From Saprospirales bacterium (GTDB taxonomy: Bacteria > Bacteroidota > Bacteroidia > Chitinophagales > Saprospiraceae), in the NCBI GenBank assembly GCA_016711045.1, contig JADJTT010000011.1, forward strand, positions 62,001 through 126,000: DNA of 64,000 nucleotides, given 5' to 3'. The notes beneath the pieces are model-generated. The model worked only from the letters and a program-made list of their open reading frames with translations. It searched no databases and was not told where the DNA came from. This document shows, in pieces, positions 43,775 to 52,441 of this stretch. A program made the position numbers and the translations under genes. The first letter of the stretch is position 1. Every line of letters begins with the position of its first letter.

Positions 43775-44671
43775 ATGAAAAACAATCACTATCTCTACTT
43801 CTGCACCCTATTTTGCTTCTTGTGGCTTTCACCCCTCCAAAGTCAAACCTGGCTGGCAGATGGTCAAACCTGGGAATACGACGTCACCGGGGGCTGGGAT
43901 CCATCCGGTTATGGCAAGCTAATTTTACAGGTGGAGGGAGACTCCACCGTACAGGGAATTCCATGTAAAAGACTAGTTCACTATTTTCCAAACTCCACCA
44001 AGCAGGTTGTCTATACCTACGAGGAACAGGAGAAAGTTTATGTATACGACCCATACACGCATGTATTTGAAAAGATCTATGACTTCACACTTGTTCCCGG
44101 AGATACCGTCTTTTTCCAGTGGGGCCGAAAATATGTCATTGACTCGGTAGGCGTTGCCCAAATTGCAGGTGCCAACAGAAAATTTCAACGCATACAGCTT
44201 TATGGCAATTCTTTGGATAGTGGGATTTATCTCGTCGTAGAAGGCCTGGGGCTCGTTTCCAAGGTTGACTCTTCCCTTCCAGAAAATGATTGCATTTTCT
44301 TTTTCCTGCAATACTCCTTTTGCGACGAAGCGGTTGATGGGAGAAGCTACCGGTTTCGCTGTTTTTCGGACGGAAGCAATACCTATGATCCTTATGGACT
44401 TTGTACACTGAACGGTGTTTCGGAAGTGCGAAAAGACGAAGAGTTGCTTGTTTTCCCCAATCCGGCTGAATCCGGATTCACCATCCAACTGGGAGAAGAA
44501 ACGGCTGAAACCGGGCTGTTAACGCTATTCGATCAAACTGGCCGGGTAATTTGGCAGGGAGAAAAAACACTACCGGCCACCATTTCAACTGAACAGTGGC
44601 CGGCAGGTAGTTATTATATCCTTTTTAAAGACAAAAATGCGACCGTTCGTGGTCGGGTGATGGTACAATAA
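43775..44671 (+). CDS. Secreted protein with T9SS type A sorting domain
   Basis: 298 residues with a signal peptide (residues 1-24, ending LQSQ). Residues about 25-205 are a beta-rich domain of unknown type (GQTWEYDVTGGWDPSGYGKL; VYTYEEQEKVYVYDP), of the kind found in many Bacteroidota secreted proteins that begin with WxxGxxWxY. The last 75 residues are a T9SS type A domain (LLVFPNPAESGFTIQLG, LFDQTGRVIWQ, WPAGSYYILF). The product should be surface-exposed or released. It is divergent from the WG array and is followed by a tandem repeat block. Confidence 0.88.
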   Translation: MKNNHYLYFCTLFCFLWLSPLQSQTWLADGQTWEYDVTGGWDPSGYGKLILQVEGDSTVQGIPCKRLVHYFPNSTKQVVYTYEEQEKVYVYDPYTHVFEKIYDFTLVPGDTVFFQWGRKYVIDSVGVAQIAGANRKFQRIQLYGNSLDSGIYLVVEGLGLVSKVDSSLPENDCIFFFLQYSFCDEAVDGRSYRFRCFSDGSNTYDPYGLCTLNGVSEVRKDEELLVFPNPAESGFTIQLGEETAETGLLTLFDQTGRVIWQGEKTLPATISTEQWPAGSYYILFKDKNATVRGRVMVQ

Positions 44672-44747
44672 TGACTCGTCAAATCATTGCCTTTAAATAA
44701 TAATCCATTCGCTCGCGAGGGTGTCTGACCCGATATATTGATAACGT

Positions 44748-44937
44748 GCGACAGGGGTGAACCCTGTCGCTACGGTCATACCATTGCGACGGGGGTGAAC
44801 CCTGTCGCTACGGTCATACCATTGCGACAGGGGTGAACCCGGTCGCTGCGGTCATACCATTGCGACGGGGGTGAACCCGGTCGCTACGGTCATACCATTG
44901 CGACGGGGGTGAACCCGGTCGCTACGATCAAACCATC
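44748..44937. repeat. Five tandem 38-base units, each a hairpin
   Basis: Five head-to-tail copies of a 38-base unit start at 44748, 44786, 44824, 44862 and 44900. Each unit contains GCGAC-[A/G]-GGGGTGAACCC-[T/G]-GTCGC, which folds into a stem of 8-9 pairs, followed by a TACGGTCATACCATT spacer. Units differ at a few positions only, the last being the most diverged. The block runs across the stop codon of the minus-strand gene at 44928. Spacers are constant, so it is not a CRISPR array. It may end transcription from both sides. Confidence 0.9.
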
Positions 44938-46283
44938 ATTTTTTCGGTCAAATGGTGGTTGACCAAAAAATCTTCCACTACGCTTTCCAGACTGGGTTCG
45001 CCGATGGATTGCAGGTCGTAGAACACCCGGGTGCTGGGCTTTTTGATCTTGACGATCCGGCCCAGGTCGATCGGGGTACCAATCACCACCGTATCGCAAT
45101 CGCATTTGTTGATCGTGGATTCCAGGTCGTGCAGCTGTTGGTCGCCATAGCCCATTGCAGGTAGCAGCGTGCCGATATTGGGATAGATCTGGAAGGTATC
45201 GACCAACTGTCCGACGAGGAACGGACGTGGATCGACCATCTCCGCAGCGCCGAATTTTTGGGCGGCCAGGGTGCCTGCACCGAGCTTCATTCCACCGTGT
45301 GTGAGGGTCGGCCCATCTTCTACCACCAGTACGCGCTTACCCCTGATCAGGGAAGGATCCGCTACGCGGATAGGCGAAGCGGCATCGATCACCGTAGCTT
45401 TCGGAGCGATCTTTTCCACTGCCTTGCGGATGGTATCGATGTCTTCCGGATGTGCGCTGTCGATCTTGTTGATGATGACGACATCCGACTTGCGCAGGTT
45501 CACCTCGCTGGGATAGTATTGCATGCCGTGTCCGGCCCGGTGTGGGTCGGTGACGGTGATGTATAGATCGGATTCGTAGAAGGAGAAGTCGTTGTTGCCG
45601 CCGTCCCACACGACGATATCGCAACCGTCTGGATCGTTCTCCGCAGCCCGGAGAATGGCTTCATAGTCCACTCCGGCATAGATCACGTTGCCCCGGACGA
45701 TATGGGGTTCGTATTCTTCCATTTCCTCGATCGTACACTTGTGTTTTTTCAGGTCTTCCAGTGCGGCATACCGTTGCACTTTTTGTTCGGCGAGATCGCC
45801 ATAAGGCATGGGGTGGCGAATGGCGACGACTTTGAAGCCTCTTTCCATCAGGATCTCGATGAGTTTGCGGGAAGTCTGGCTTTTGCCGCAACCCGTCCGG
45901 GTAGCGACCACGCTAATGACCGGCTTGGTGCTCTTGATCATAGTCTCTTTCGTACCCAGCAACACAAAGTTAGCGCCGGCCGCATTGACCAGCGCGCTTT
46001 TGTGCATGACCGTTTCATAGGATACATCACTGTAGGAGAATACGCATTCTTCTACTTTCAGGTCGCGAATGAGGCGCTCCAGTTCCTGCTCATCGTAGAT
46101 GGGAATGCCGTCGGGATACAATTTACCTGCCAGAGAGGCCGGATATTTTCTACCTAAAATATTAGGAATCTGTGCGGCCGTGAAGGCTACCACTTCATAT
46201 TGCTCCTTATCCCTGTAATAGGTATTGAAGTTATGAAAGTCGCGCCCAGCGGCGCCAATGATAATTATGCGTTTTCGGCTCAT
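44928..46283 (-). CDS. Cyclic 2,3-diphosphoglycerate synthetase-like P-loop protein
   Basis: 451 residues, cytoplasmic. The N-terminus has a Rossmann-type start (RIIIIGAAGRDFHNFN). A P-loop sits at 127-135 (ATRTGCGKS), followed by VAIRHPMPYGDL and WDGGNNDFSFY. GTP-binding-like NKID near residue 270 (VVIINKIDSA) and a C-terminal HDLESTINKCDCDTVVIGTPIDL complete the pattern of the cyclic 2,3-diphosphoglycerate synthetase (CpgS) family. In methanogens the enzyme closes 2,3-diphosphoglycerate with ATP; bacterial members are usually annotated only by similarity and may do something else. It stands alone on its strand, 67 bases from the esterase gene. Confidence 0.88.
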   Translation of the reverse strand: MSRKRIIIIGAAGRDFHNFNTYYRDKEQYEVVAFTAAQIPNILGRKYPASLAGKLYPDGIPIYDEQELERLIRDLKVEECVFSYSDVSYETVMHKSALVNAAGANFVLLGTKETMIKSTKPVISVVATRTGCGKSQTSRKLIEILMERGFKVVAIRHPMPYGDLAEQKVQRYAALEDLKKHKCTIEEMEEYEPHIVRGNVIYAGVDYEAILRAAENDPDGCDIVVWDGGNNDFSFYESDLYITVTDPHRAGHGMQYYPSEVNLRKSDVVIINKIDSAHPEDIDTIRKAVEKIAPKATVIDAASPIRVADPSLIRGKRVLVVEDGPTLTHGGMKLGAGTLAAQKFGAAEMVDPRPFLVGQLVDTFQIYPNIGTLLPAMGYGDQQLHDLESTINKCDCDTVVIGTPIDLGRIVKIKKPSTRVFYDLQSIGEPSLESVVEDFLVNHHLTEKMMV

Positions 46284-46350
46284 AAAACAAAATTTTGTTA
46301 TGAGTCAAAAGTAGGCAAAGCGCCATCGGACATAGATGATTTTTGTCATG

Positions 46351-47664
46351 CTATTCGATGACAAATTTCCCTGCTACCTGCCTGCCCGCATCCAAAATAG
46401 TCCAGAGGTATAACCCGGATGATAAATGGGTCAGGTCCAGGGGTTGGATTTCAGCTTGGATGATCGTTTCTGCCACTATTCTGCCATTCAAATCGAATAA
46501 TTGCCAGGTTTTCCCTACCCCATCCGGCGAAGATCGCAACACAGCTTGCCCGTTGGAAGGATTCGGATACAGGGAAACCAGGGCTCTGGATGGCAATTCA
46601 TTTACCGCCACCGGCGGCGGCATTTGTGCGCATAAAAAGTCGACAGTCTCGGCTATTGCCATGTCCAACTCTTCCGGGGTGTACCCATGTCCACCATCCG
46701 GAAAGGTGATTAGCGAGGCATCCACGCCGGCAGCTTGTGCAATCGGCAAATAAGCGTCCGGCCCATACACCCGGATGCACTTGTCGAACAACCCCTGCCC
46801 AATCAGGCCCTTTAAGAGGCAGTCGTATCCATAAGGCACGACATCATCCGCATCTCCGTGGAAAGCCAGCAAAGGGGGATCACTCGGTCCCTCAAACACA
46901 ATGGGATCCAGCACGGCGCCGCTCAGACTAACCACGGCCCGCACGGAAGAAGGTTGATCGGGATTGCCCCCATTGCCCTCCACACTGCCCATATCGGGAA
47001 GCAGGAGGTTCCCAAGCCAGTTGCCGTATTGAGGTTTTGCCTCGCAGGCGCCCGGACGCTCACTCTCCCAATTCATATAGCCCACGCCAAGGGCATTGAA
47101 AGCCCCCGCGCTGGCCCCAAGGGCAAAAATATAATCGGGATCAATGCGGAAAATAGCGGCATTCTTCCGAAAGTAACGCACCGCTGCCTTCGAATCCTGA
47201 ATGCCCCGCATAACGGCCCGGTATAACTTGATCGAATCTACCTCGCCTGGCCAACACAATAAGTTGTCTGGAAGGGAGAGCCGATAATTGATAGACGCCA
47301 CTACATACCCTTTTTTAGCCATCAATTCGCCAAAATCGGCAAAGTCATTCTTATTCCCACTAGCCCATGCCCCTCCATGAATGGCGATAATCAAGGGACG
47401 TGCGGACAGCGTATCCCCGCAAGGCTCATACACATCGCATCGGAGCGACAACTGGGTGTTGTAAGGGGGCAGATTGAGATCGAGGCAGAGAATATTGCCC
47501 CAGCCCCAGTCTTTAACCCCTGTTCCGAATTGGAGGTCGTTGGAAATGTCGACGCAGGCAAACAAGCTGTCGACATAGCGGCCACTTCCGGTGCAGTACG
47601 GCTGAGAAAATGCATAGAGAACAGAAAAAACCAGGAAGCTTAAACCCAGGATTGCCTTTTTCAT
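46351..47664 (-). CDS. Secreted alpha/beta-hydrolase (carboxylesterase) with T9SS domain
   Basis: 437 residues with a signal peptide (residues about 1-20). The alpha/beta-hydrolase core shows the oxyanion HGG at 96-98 (IIAIHGGAWASG), the nucleophile elbow GASAG with Ser185, LAFHGDADDVVPYG with a likely catalytic Asp, and FPDGGHGY with the catalytic His. This fits BD-FAE/carboxylesterase-type enzymes acting on acylated sugars or other esters. Cys residues 24, 37, 60, 76 and 82 suggest disulfides in an exported protein. The last 75 residues are a T9SS type A domain (SLYPNPSNGQAVLRS, LFDLNGRIV, LSSGLYLW). So it acts at the cell surface or outside the cell. Confidence 0.9.
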   Translation of the reverse strand: MKKAILGLSFLVFSVLYAFSQPYCTGSGRYVDSLFACVDISNDLQFGTGVKDWGWGNILCLDLNLPPYNTQLSLRCDVYEPCGDTLSARPLIIAIHGGAWASGNKNDFADFGELMAKKGYVVASINYRLSLPDNLLCWPGEVDSIKLYRAVMRGIQDSKAAVRYFRKNAAIFRIDPDYIFALGASAGAFNALGVGYMNWESERPGACEAKPQYGNWLGNLLLPDMGSVEGNGGNPDQPSSVRAVVSLSGAVLDPIVFEGPSDPPLLAFHGDADDVVPYGYDCLLKGLIGQGLFDKCIRVYGPDAYLPIAQAAGVDASLITFPDGGHGYTPEELDMAIAETVDFLCAQMPPPVAVNELPSRALVSLYPNPSNGQAVLRSSPDGVGKTWQLFDLNGRIVAETIIQAEIQPLDLTHLSSGLYLWTILDAGRQVAGKFVIE

Positions 47665-47749
47665 GGAATTGCATTGAGATTTGAAATAAAGGTATACAAA
47701 TCACCAAAATCATTCAATGAGGATTATTTTTTTCCGATCTTCGTCTTAA

Positions 47750-48286
47750 TTGACACCCTTGAAGACTGCAATATCCATAGCGCTCCTCTTTCTATTGAGC
47801 TTCCACCTGGCAGGCTTTTACCTCTTTTTTTCGTTCCAGCAGCGACAGGCAAAGACGGAGATCAAACAACGCATCAAGCAACGCGTGCCCGAAGCCGCAC
47901 TATCCCTGATCGTGCTTTGTACAGACGACCTCGATCAATTGCAGTGGAAAGATGCCCATGAATTCTGGTATCAGGGACAATTGTACGATATCGTCCGGTC
48001 GACCCAGCAGGACCAGACCATCACATTCCACTGTATCAGCGATGTGCAGGAAACCCGGCTGTTTAAAAACCTGGGGTATTGGGTGGAGCGCCATCAAGAA
48101 GACCGGGATAAGGGCACTTTTTCGGTGAAATTGATCCGGCAAATGTTCACCATGCTCTCCCCACCCCAGGTGATTCCGGTATTAGCGCTGACCGGCAGGC
48201 GGCAAAATACACCCTCTATCTATTCCGATCCATTCCACTCCTGGATTGTAGACACCCCCAGTCCCCCGCCAAAAGGTTTGGTTTGA
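47750..48286 (+). CDS. Hypothetical protein with N-terminal membrane helix, upstream of the TonB-dependent receptor
   Basis: Up to 178 residues. No ATG suits the start; TTG at 47750 or 47759 lies just before the hydrophobic segment ISIALLFLLSFHLAGFYLFFSFQQ, which should be a membrane anchor. The rest is a polar domain of mixed type (LDQLQWKDAHEFWYQGQLYDIV) with a Pro-rich end. I recognise no family, though small anchored proteins with the FxxQ-xxxK-xEIK pattern and a YDI segment are found before TonB-dependent receptors in related genomes. It is 94 bases before the receptor gene, on the same strand, so a shared role in uptake is plausible. Confidence 0.75.
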   Translation: MTPLKTAISIALLFLLSFHLAGFYLFFSFQQRQAKTEIKQRIKQRVPEAALSLIVLCTDDLDQLQWKDAHEFWYQGQLYDIVRSTQQDQTITFHCISDVQETRLFKNLGYWVERHQEDRDKGTFSVKLIRQMFTMLSPPQVIPVLALTGRRQNTPSIYSDPFHSWIVDTPSPPPKGLV

Positions 48287-48380
48287 TTTTTTGTTGAATC
48301 ATCCTATTCCAAACCTCAAGTGCTTGTAAAGAAATAGTTGTTAAGCTATTCTTTCACAATCACTTACTCAACTTTTTATC

Positions 48381-50789
48381 ATGAAAAGAATTATCATGTC
48401 CCTAATGGGACTTCTATTCGCATGGGCCGGACTGGCCCAAACGGTAACGGTCGTCGATATCACTGACCTGAAGCCGCTGGCTTTTGTCACTATTTTTTCC
48501 GAAAATCCCGCCGCCACCGCTATCACCAACGAGGGCGGGCAGGCCGACCTGCGTGCCTTCCGGAGCGCCGATAGCATTCAGTTCAGCCATGTGGGCTATT
48601 TTGACAAGACCCTGAGTTTTCAGGACATTGAAAAGTTGAACTTCACGGTTCGCCTTTCAGAACGGGCCTACTCCATGAAGGAGGTCGTCATCTCTGCCAG
48701 TCGATTTGAAGAAAAGCGGGAAGATGTGGCCCAGGCAATCCGGGTGATCAGCGCCAAAGAGCTGGCCTTCATCAACCAGCAGACTACTCCCGATGTGCTC
48801 CAAAACTCGGGAGAGGTGCTCGTACAGAAAAGCCAACAAGGAGGTGGAAGCCCCATCATTCGGGGTTTTGAAGCCAACAAGGTACTCCTGGTGGTCGACG
48901 GAGTGCGGTTGAACAACGCGATCTACCGCGGTGGACATTTGCAGAACAGCATCACCCTCGACAACACCATCCTGGAAAAAGCCGAGATCGTGTTTGGGCC
49001 CGGTTCGGTAGTCTATGGCAGCGATGCATTGGGCGGCGTCATGCATTTTCATACCAAAAATCCGAAGCTCGCCTATGAAGAAGGAAAGATGCACACCTCC
49101 GGACAAGCCTTCGCCCGCTATGCCAGTGCCAATACGGAACTTTCGTCCCACATCGACTTCAACCTGGGCTGGAAAAAATTCGCCTCGCTGACCAGCCTGA
49201 CCTATTCCAGTTTTGACGACCTCCGGCAAGGAGGCAGGAGAAACCCTTTCTATGAAGATTTTGGCAACCGCGATTTTTACGTAGAACGATTCCAGGACAA
49301 GGACAGCATGGTGGTCAATGAAGATCCCAATGTGCAAGTTACTTCCGCCTACCGTCAATGGGATGTCCTTCAAAAATTTCTCTACCAGCCCAGCGAGCAG
49401 GTTTCCCACATCCTCAATTTCCAATACTCCTCCTCTTCTGATGTACCGCGTTATGACCGGCTCACCCAGCTTTCGGGGGGAGTACCCCGGTATGCCGAAT
49501 GGTACTATGGTCCACAGGACCGGCTGCTGAGTTCCTATACCCTCAAGTGGGGAAAAGGCGCCCGCTTGTTCGACAACCTGCGGCTCATCGCAGCCTACCA
49601 GCACATCGAAGAAAGCCGCAATGACCGGCGCTTTAGAAATGATCAGCTCAACCATCGCATCGAAAAACTCGACATCTTTTCTCTAAACATTGACTTCAAC
49701 AAGGACATCAATAGACATGAGATCCGCTTTGGACTGGAAGGGACCTATAACAAAGTCAATTCGACCGCCTTTGCCGAGAATATTGTCGATGGGAAAACCG
49801 AGGCGCTGGATACCCGCTATCCGGATGGCGGCTCCACCATGCAATCTGTCGCGGGATATATCACCCATTCTTTCGAGATCAGTCCCCGCTGGATACTCAA
49901 CGACGGGATCCGGTTAAGCTATGTGGGGCTTCAGGCACAATTTGTCGACAAGACCTTCTTCGATTTCCCCTTCACCGAGGCGCGGCAGGATCATACTGCC
50001 CTCAATGGCAACATAGGCATGGTTTTCATGCCCGGAGAAAATTGGCGATTTACGGTCATCGGCTCTTCCGGTTTTCGGGCGCCAAATGTAGACGATCTTG
50101 GAAAGGTGTTTGAATCGGTGCCCGGTGCAGTGGTCCTGCCCAACCCCGATTTGGAGCCGGAGTACACCTATAACCTGGAGGCAGGTATTTCCAAAACCGT
50201 TGCAGAAAAAGTGACGATAGGTGGAACCGGATACTACACCTGGTACCGCAACGCCATCACGACCCAGCCCGGCGCCTTCAACGGGCAGGACTCGATCCTG
50301 TTCGATGGCGTGCTCAGCCAGGTGACCTACAATACCAATGCCGGGGAGGCCTATCTGTATGGGGCGAATGTCTACCTTTCAGCCGATGTGACCGACCAGT
50401 TCTCCATTACCAGCACCTTGAACTACACGTATGGCCGCATCAAAACCGACAGCATCGACTTACCCCTGGATCACATCCCGCCGGTATTTGGCAAGACCAG
50501 TTTTCAGCTGAAGCTCCCCAAATTTAACGCCGAGTTCTGGGTGATGTATAATGGTTGGAAGTACCTGAAAGACTTCAATATGCTAGGAGAGGACAATTTT
50601 GGATTCGCCACCCCTAACGGGATGCCAGCCTGGATGACCCTGAACCTGCGTACCAGCTACCAGATCAGCCCAAATTTTCAGCTGCAACTCGCATTGGATA
50701 ATATCCTGGATACCAACTACCGGGTCTTTGCCTCCAATATCAGCGCACCCGGCCGAAACTTTATTGCCACGCTCCGGGGGACATTCTAA
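48381..50789 (+). CDS. TonB-dependent outer-membrane receptor, heme/hemoglobin-receptor-like
   Basis: 802 residues with a signal peptide (MKRIIMSLMGLLFAWAGLAQ). An N-terminal carboxypeptidase-regulatory-like domain (about 20-95) precedes the plug (about 100-220) with IRGFEANKVLLVVDGVRLNNAIYRGGHLQN and the barrel to the C-terminal Phe (NFIATLRGTF). The NAIYRGGHLQN segment and the barrel motif SSGFRAPNVDDLG resemble the hemoglobin/transferrin/lactoferrin receptor group, so heme or a metal complex is a likely ligand; this is a family-level inference. There are no SusD or heme-lyase genes beside it. It follows a small anchored protein at 47750. Confidence 0.93.
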   Translation: MKRIIMSLMGLLFAWAGLAQTVTVVDITDLKPLAFVTIFSENPAATAITNEGGQADLRAFRSADSIQFSHVGYFDKTLSFQDIEKLNFTVRLSERAYSMKEVVISASRFEEKREDVAQAIRVISAKELAFINQQTTPDVLQNSGEVLVQKSQQGGGSPIIRGFEANKVLLVVDGVRLNNAIYRGGHLQNSITLDNTILEKAEIVFGPGSVVYGSDALGGVMHFHTKNPKLAYEEGKMHTSGQAFARYASANTELSSHIDFNLGWKKFASLTSLTYSSFDDLRQGGRRNPFYEDFGNRDFYVERFQDKDSMVVNEDPNVQVTSAYRQWDVLQKFLYQPSEQVSHILNFQYSSSSDVPRYDRLTQLSGGVPRYAEWYYGPQDRLLSSYTLKWGKGARLFDNLRLIAAYQHIEESRNDRRFRNDQLNHRIEKLDIFSLNIDFNKDINRHEIRFGLEGTYNKVNSTAFAENIVDGKTEALDTRYPDGGSTMQSVAGYITHSFEISPRWILNDGIRLSYVGLQAQFVDKTFFDFPFTEARQDHTALNGNIGMVFMPGENWRFTVIGSSGFRAPNVDDLGKVFESVPGAVVLPNPDLEPEYTYNLEAGISKTVAEKVTIGGTGYYTWYRNAITTQPGAFNGQDSILFDGVLSQVTYNTNAGEAYLYGANVYLSADVTDQFSITSTLNYTYGRIKTDSIDLPLDHIPPVFGKTSFQLKLPKFNAEFWVMYNGWKYLKDFNMLGEDNFGFATPNGMPAWMTLNLRTSYQISPNFQLQLALDNILDTNYRVFASNISAPGRNFIATLRGTF

Positions 50790-50907
50790 TGGCGAAAACA
50801 AGAACCAATGGGAATGTAAAGCTGTTAAATTGGTATCTCCGCATGAATTACCGAACAGGGCTGCATCCTAATGTCACGGAATTTGTCTGTACATAGACTA
50901 GAATCAA

Positions 50908-50935
50908 AGCGGGGCGCCGGAATAGGCGTCCCGCT
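50908..50935. terminator. Possible terminator hairpin after the receptor gene
   Basis: AGCGGGGCGCC (50908-50918) pairs with GGCGTCCCGCT (50925-50935) over 11 bases with one G-T pair and a 6-base loop. T-rich sequence follows only 10 bases later. It may end the receptor transcript or act as a leader structure for the DUF2911 gene 40 bases downstream. Confidence 0.45.
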
Positions 50936-50975
50936 GATTAAATGCCTTTATTTTCTCATCAATCAATTTAAGAAT

Positions 50976-51518
50976 ATGAAACCCGCATTGACTTTCTTCA
51001 CGCTTACCCTCGCGATTCTCCTTCTCGCACAGAGTGATTTAAGCGCCCAGAAATTTCCAGCATTGGATGTGAGTCCCGCTGATGTGGCTTACTACCGCGT
51101 AAACAAAGAGCCTGTAGCCAAGGTGATCTACAGCCGTCCGCAAAAAAATGACCGCGAAATATTCGGAACCCTCGTGCCTTACGATAAGATCTGGCGAACC
51201 GGTGCGAACGAATGCACAGAGATTACCTTCTTTAAGGATGTCATGCTGGGCGACCAGGAAGTAAAAGCCGGTACTTATGCGCTGTTCTCCATCCCCGGCA
51301 AAGAAAAGTGGACCCTCGTGCTCAACAAAGGTACTGACCAATGGGGCGCTTATGGGTATGATGTCGAAGAAGATGTAACCCGCGTGGAAGTGGCTGTGGA
51401 GAAAACGCCCGAAGTAGTCGAAGCTTTTTCCATCACATTTATGGATGCAGATCAGGGAACCAAAATGATTCTGGCCTGGGATCGCACGATGGTGGCGGTA
51501 CCGGTGGTGGCTAAATGA
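50976..51518 (+). CDS. DUF2911 family exported protein
   Basis: 180 residues from ATG 50976, the first that gives a signal peptide (MKPALTFFTLTLAILLLAQSDLSAQ). The mature domain has the family features VIYSRPQKNDREIFG, LVPYDKIWRTGANECTEI, VKAGTYALFSIPG, WTLVLNKGTDQWGAYGYD and VEAFSITFM. DUF2911 proteins are common periplasmic beta-sandwich proteins in Bacteroidota with no known role. A strong terminator at 51526-51560 follows at once, so this gene forms its own unit. Confidence 0.93.
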   Translation: MKPALTFFTLTLAILLLAQSDLSAQKFPALDVSPADVAYYRVNKEPVAKVIYSRPQKNDREIFGTLVPYDKIWRTGANECTEITFFKDVMLGDQEVKAGTYALFSIPGKEKWTLVLNKGTDQWGAYGYDVEEDVTRVEVAVEKTPEVVEAFSITFMDADQGTKMILAWDRTMVAVPVVAK

Positions 51519-51525
51519 ATGAGTG

Positions 51526-51560
51526 AAGAAAAAAGACGCTTATTTGGCGTCTTTTTTCTT
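51526..51560. terminator. Rho-independent terminator
   Basis: AAGAAAAAAGACGC (51526-51539) and GCGTCTTTTTTCTT (51547-51560) form a perfect 14-base stem with a 7-base loop and T-run. It begins eight bases after the DUF2911 stop. Confidence 0.85.
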
Positions 51561-51621
51561 TATCATTGCCAGATTTGGTGTAGTTTTAGTCGACTCCAAA
51601 GAGCCGTCTAAACCTGAATCT

Positions 51622-52434
51622 ATGCTCGCCAAATTATTTACGCGGCTTACCAACTATCCTGTGTTCAAGCGCCTTTTTTGGAAGCCTGTTTACAATTTTC
51701 TCGCTCGCCAGCTGCCCACTCCCAATTGGCAATTCATGAACTACGGCTATGCCGTATTGCCGGATTCATCCGAACCTCCCCTTTCTCTTCCTTCGGAATA
51801 TGAATTCCAGCGGTACCCCCTTCAAATGTATCACTACCTGGCCATGTTGAGCCCCCTGCAAGGAAAACATGTCCTTGAGGTTGGTAGTGGCCGGGGAGGT
51901 GGAGGGAATTACCTGTACCATAGCCTGAATCCGGCTTCCTATACGGGGATGGATTGCGCCCGGGTCGCCATTGACTTTAGCCGTCAGCACTACCATGGAG
52001 CACATTTGGAGTTCGAAGTAGGTGATGCCGAGCGACTTCCTTTTGAAGGCGAGAAATTCGATATCGTGCTCAATATTGAATCAAGCCGCCATTATGGAAG
52101 TTTCCCCACTTTCCTTAGCGAAGTGAATCGGGTGCTCAGGCCCGGGGGAAAGCTCTTATTAGCCGATATGCGGATGGATGCAGAAGTGGATGGCTTTCGG
52201 GCAGCCCTTCAACAAAGCGGGATGTCTCTTCTTTCCGAAGAAGATATTACCCAGAACGTGCTGATTTCACTTGACCATTTGTACGAATCCTACCTCGTGG
52301 AGATTGAAAAGCAGGTTCCTGCCTACTTCCGCCATTATTTCATTGAGTTTTCAGCAGCCAAAGGCACCGTCAATTACGAGGCTTTCCAGAAAAGGGAGCG
52401 ACGTTATTTCAGAATGGTTTTACAAAAAAATTAA
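51622..52434 (+). CDS. Class I SAM-dependent methyltransferase
   Basis: 270 residues from ATG 51622; an earlier GTG in frame lies inside the terminator hairpin and is not a believable start. Motif I is VLEVGSGRGGGGNYL (from residue 84), followed by YTGMDCARVAIDFS, then VGDAERLPFEGEKFDIVLNIESS and RVLRPGGKLLLADM, the standard order of the Methyltransf_11 fold. The overall layout, with an N-terminal helical extension of about 70 residues, resembles phthiotriol/phenolphthiotriol-dimycocerosate methyltransferases and other small-molecule O-methyltransferases. Substrate unknown. The convergent gene begins 7 bases after its stop. Confidence 0.9.
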   Translation: MLAKLFTRLTNYPVFKRLFWKPVYNFLARQLPTPNWQFMNYGYAVLPDSSEPPLSLPSEYEFQRYPLQMYHYLAMLSPLQGKHVLEVGSGRGGGGNYLYHSLNPASYTGMDCARVAIDFSRQHYHGAHLEFEVGDAERLPFEGEKFDIVLNIESSRHYGSFPTFLSEVNRVLRPGGKLLLADMRMDAEVDGFRAALQQSGMSLLSEEDITQNVLISLDHLYESYLVEIEKQVPAYFRHYFIEFSAAKGTVNYEAFQKRERRYFRMVLQKN

Positions 52435-52441
52435 GGCTAAT

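Noticed and set aside
44748..44937. CRISPR array
   Set aside because: Spacers between the hairpin repeats are constant rather than unique, unit length is 38 bases in all, and no cas genes are near.
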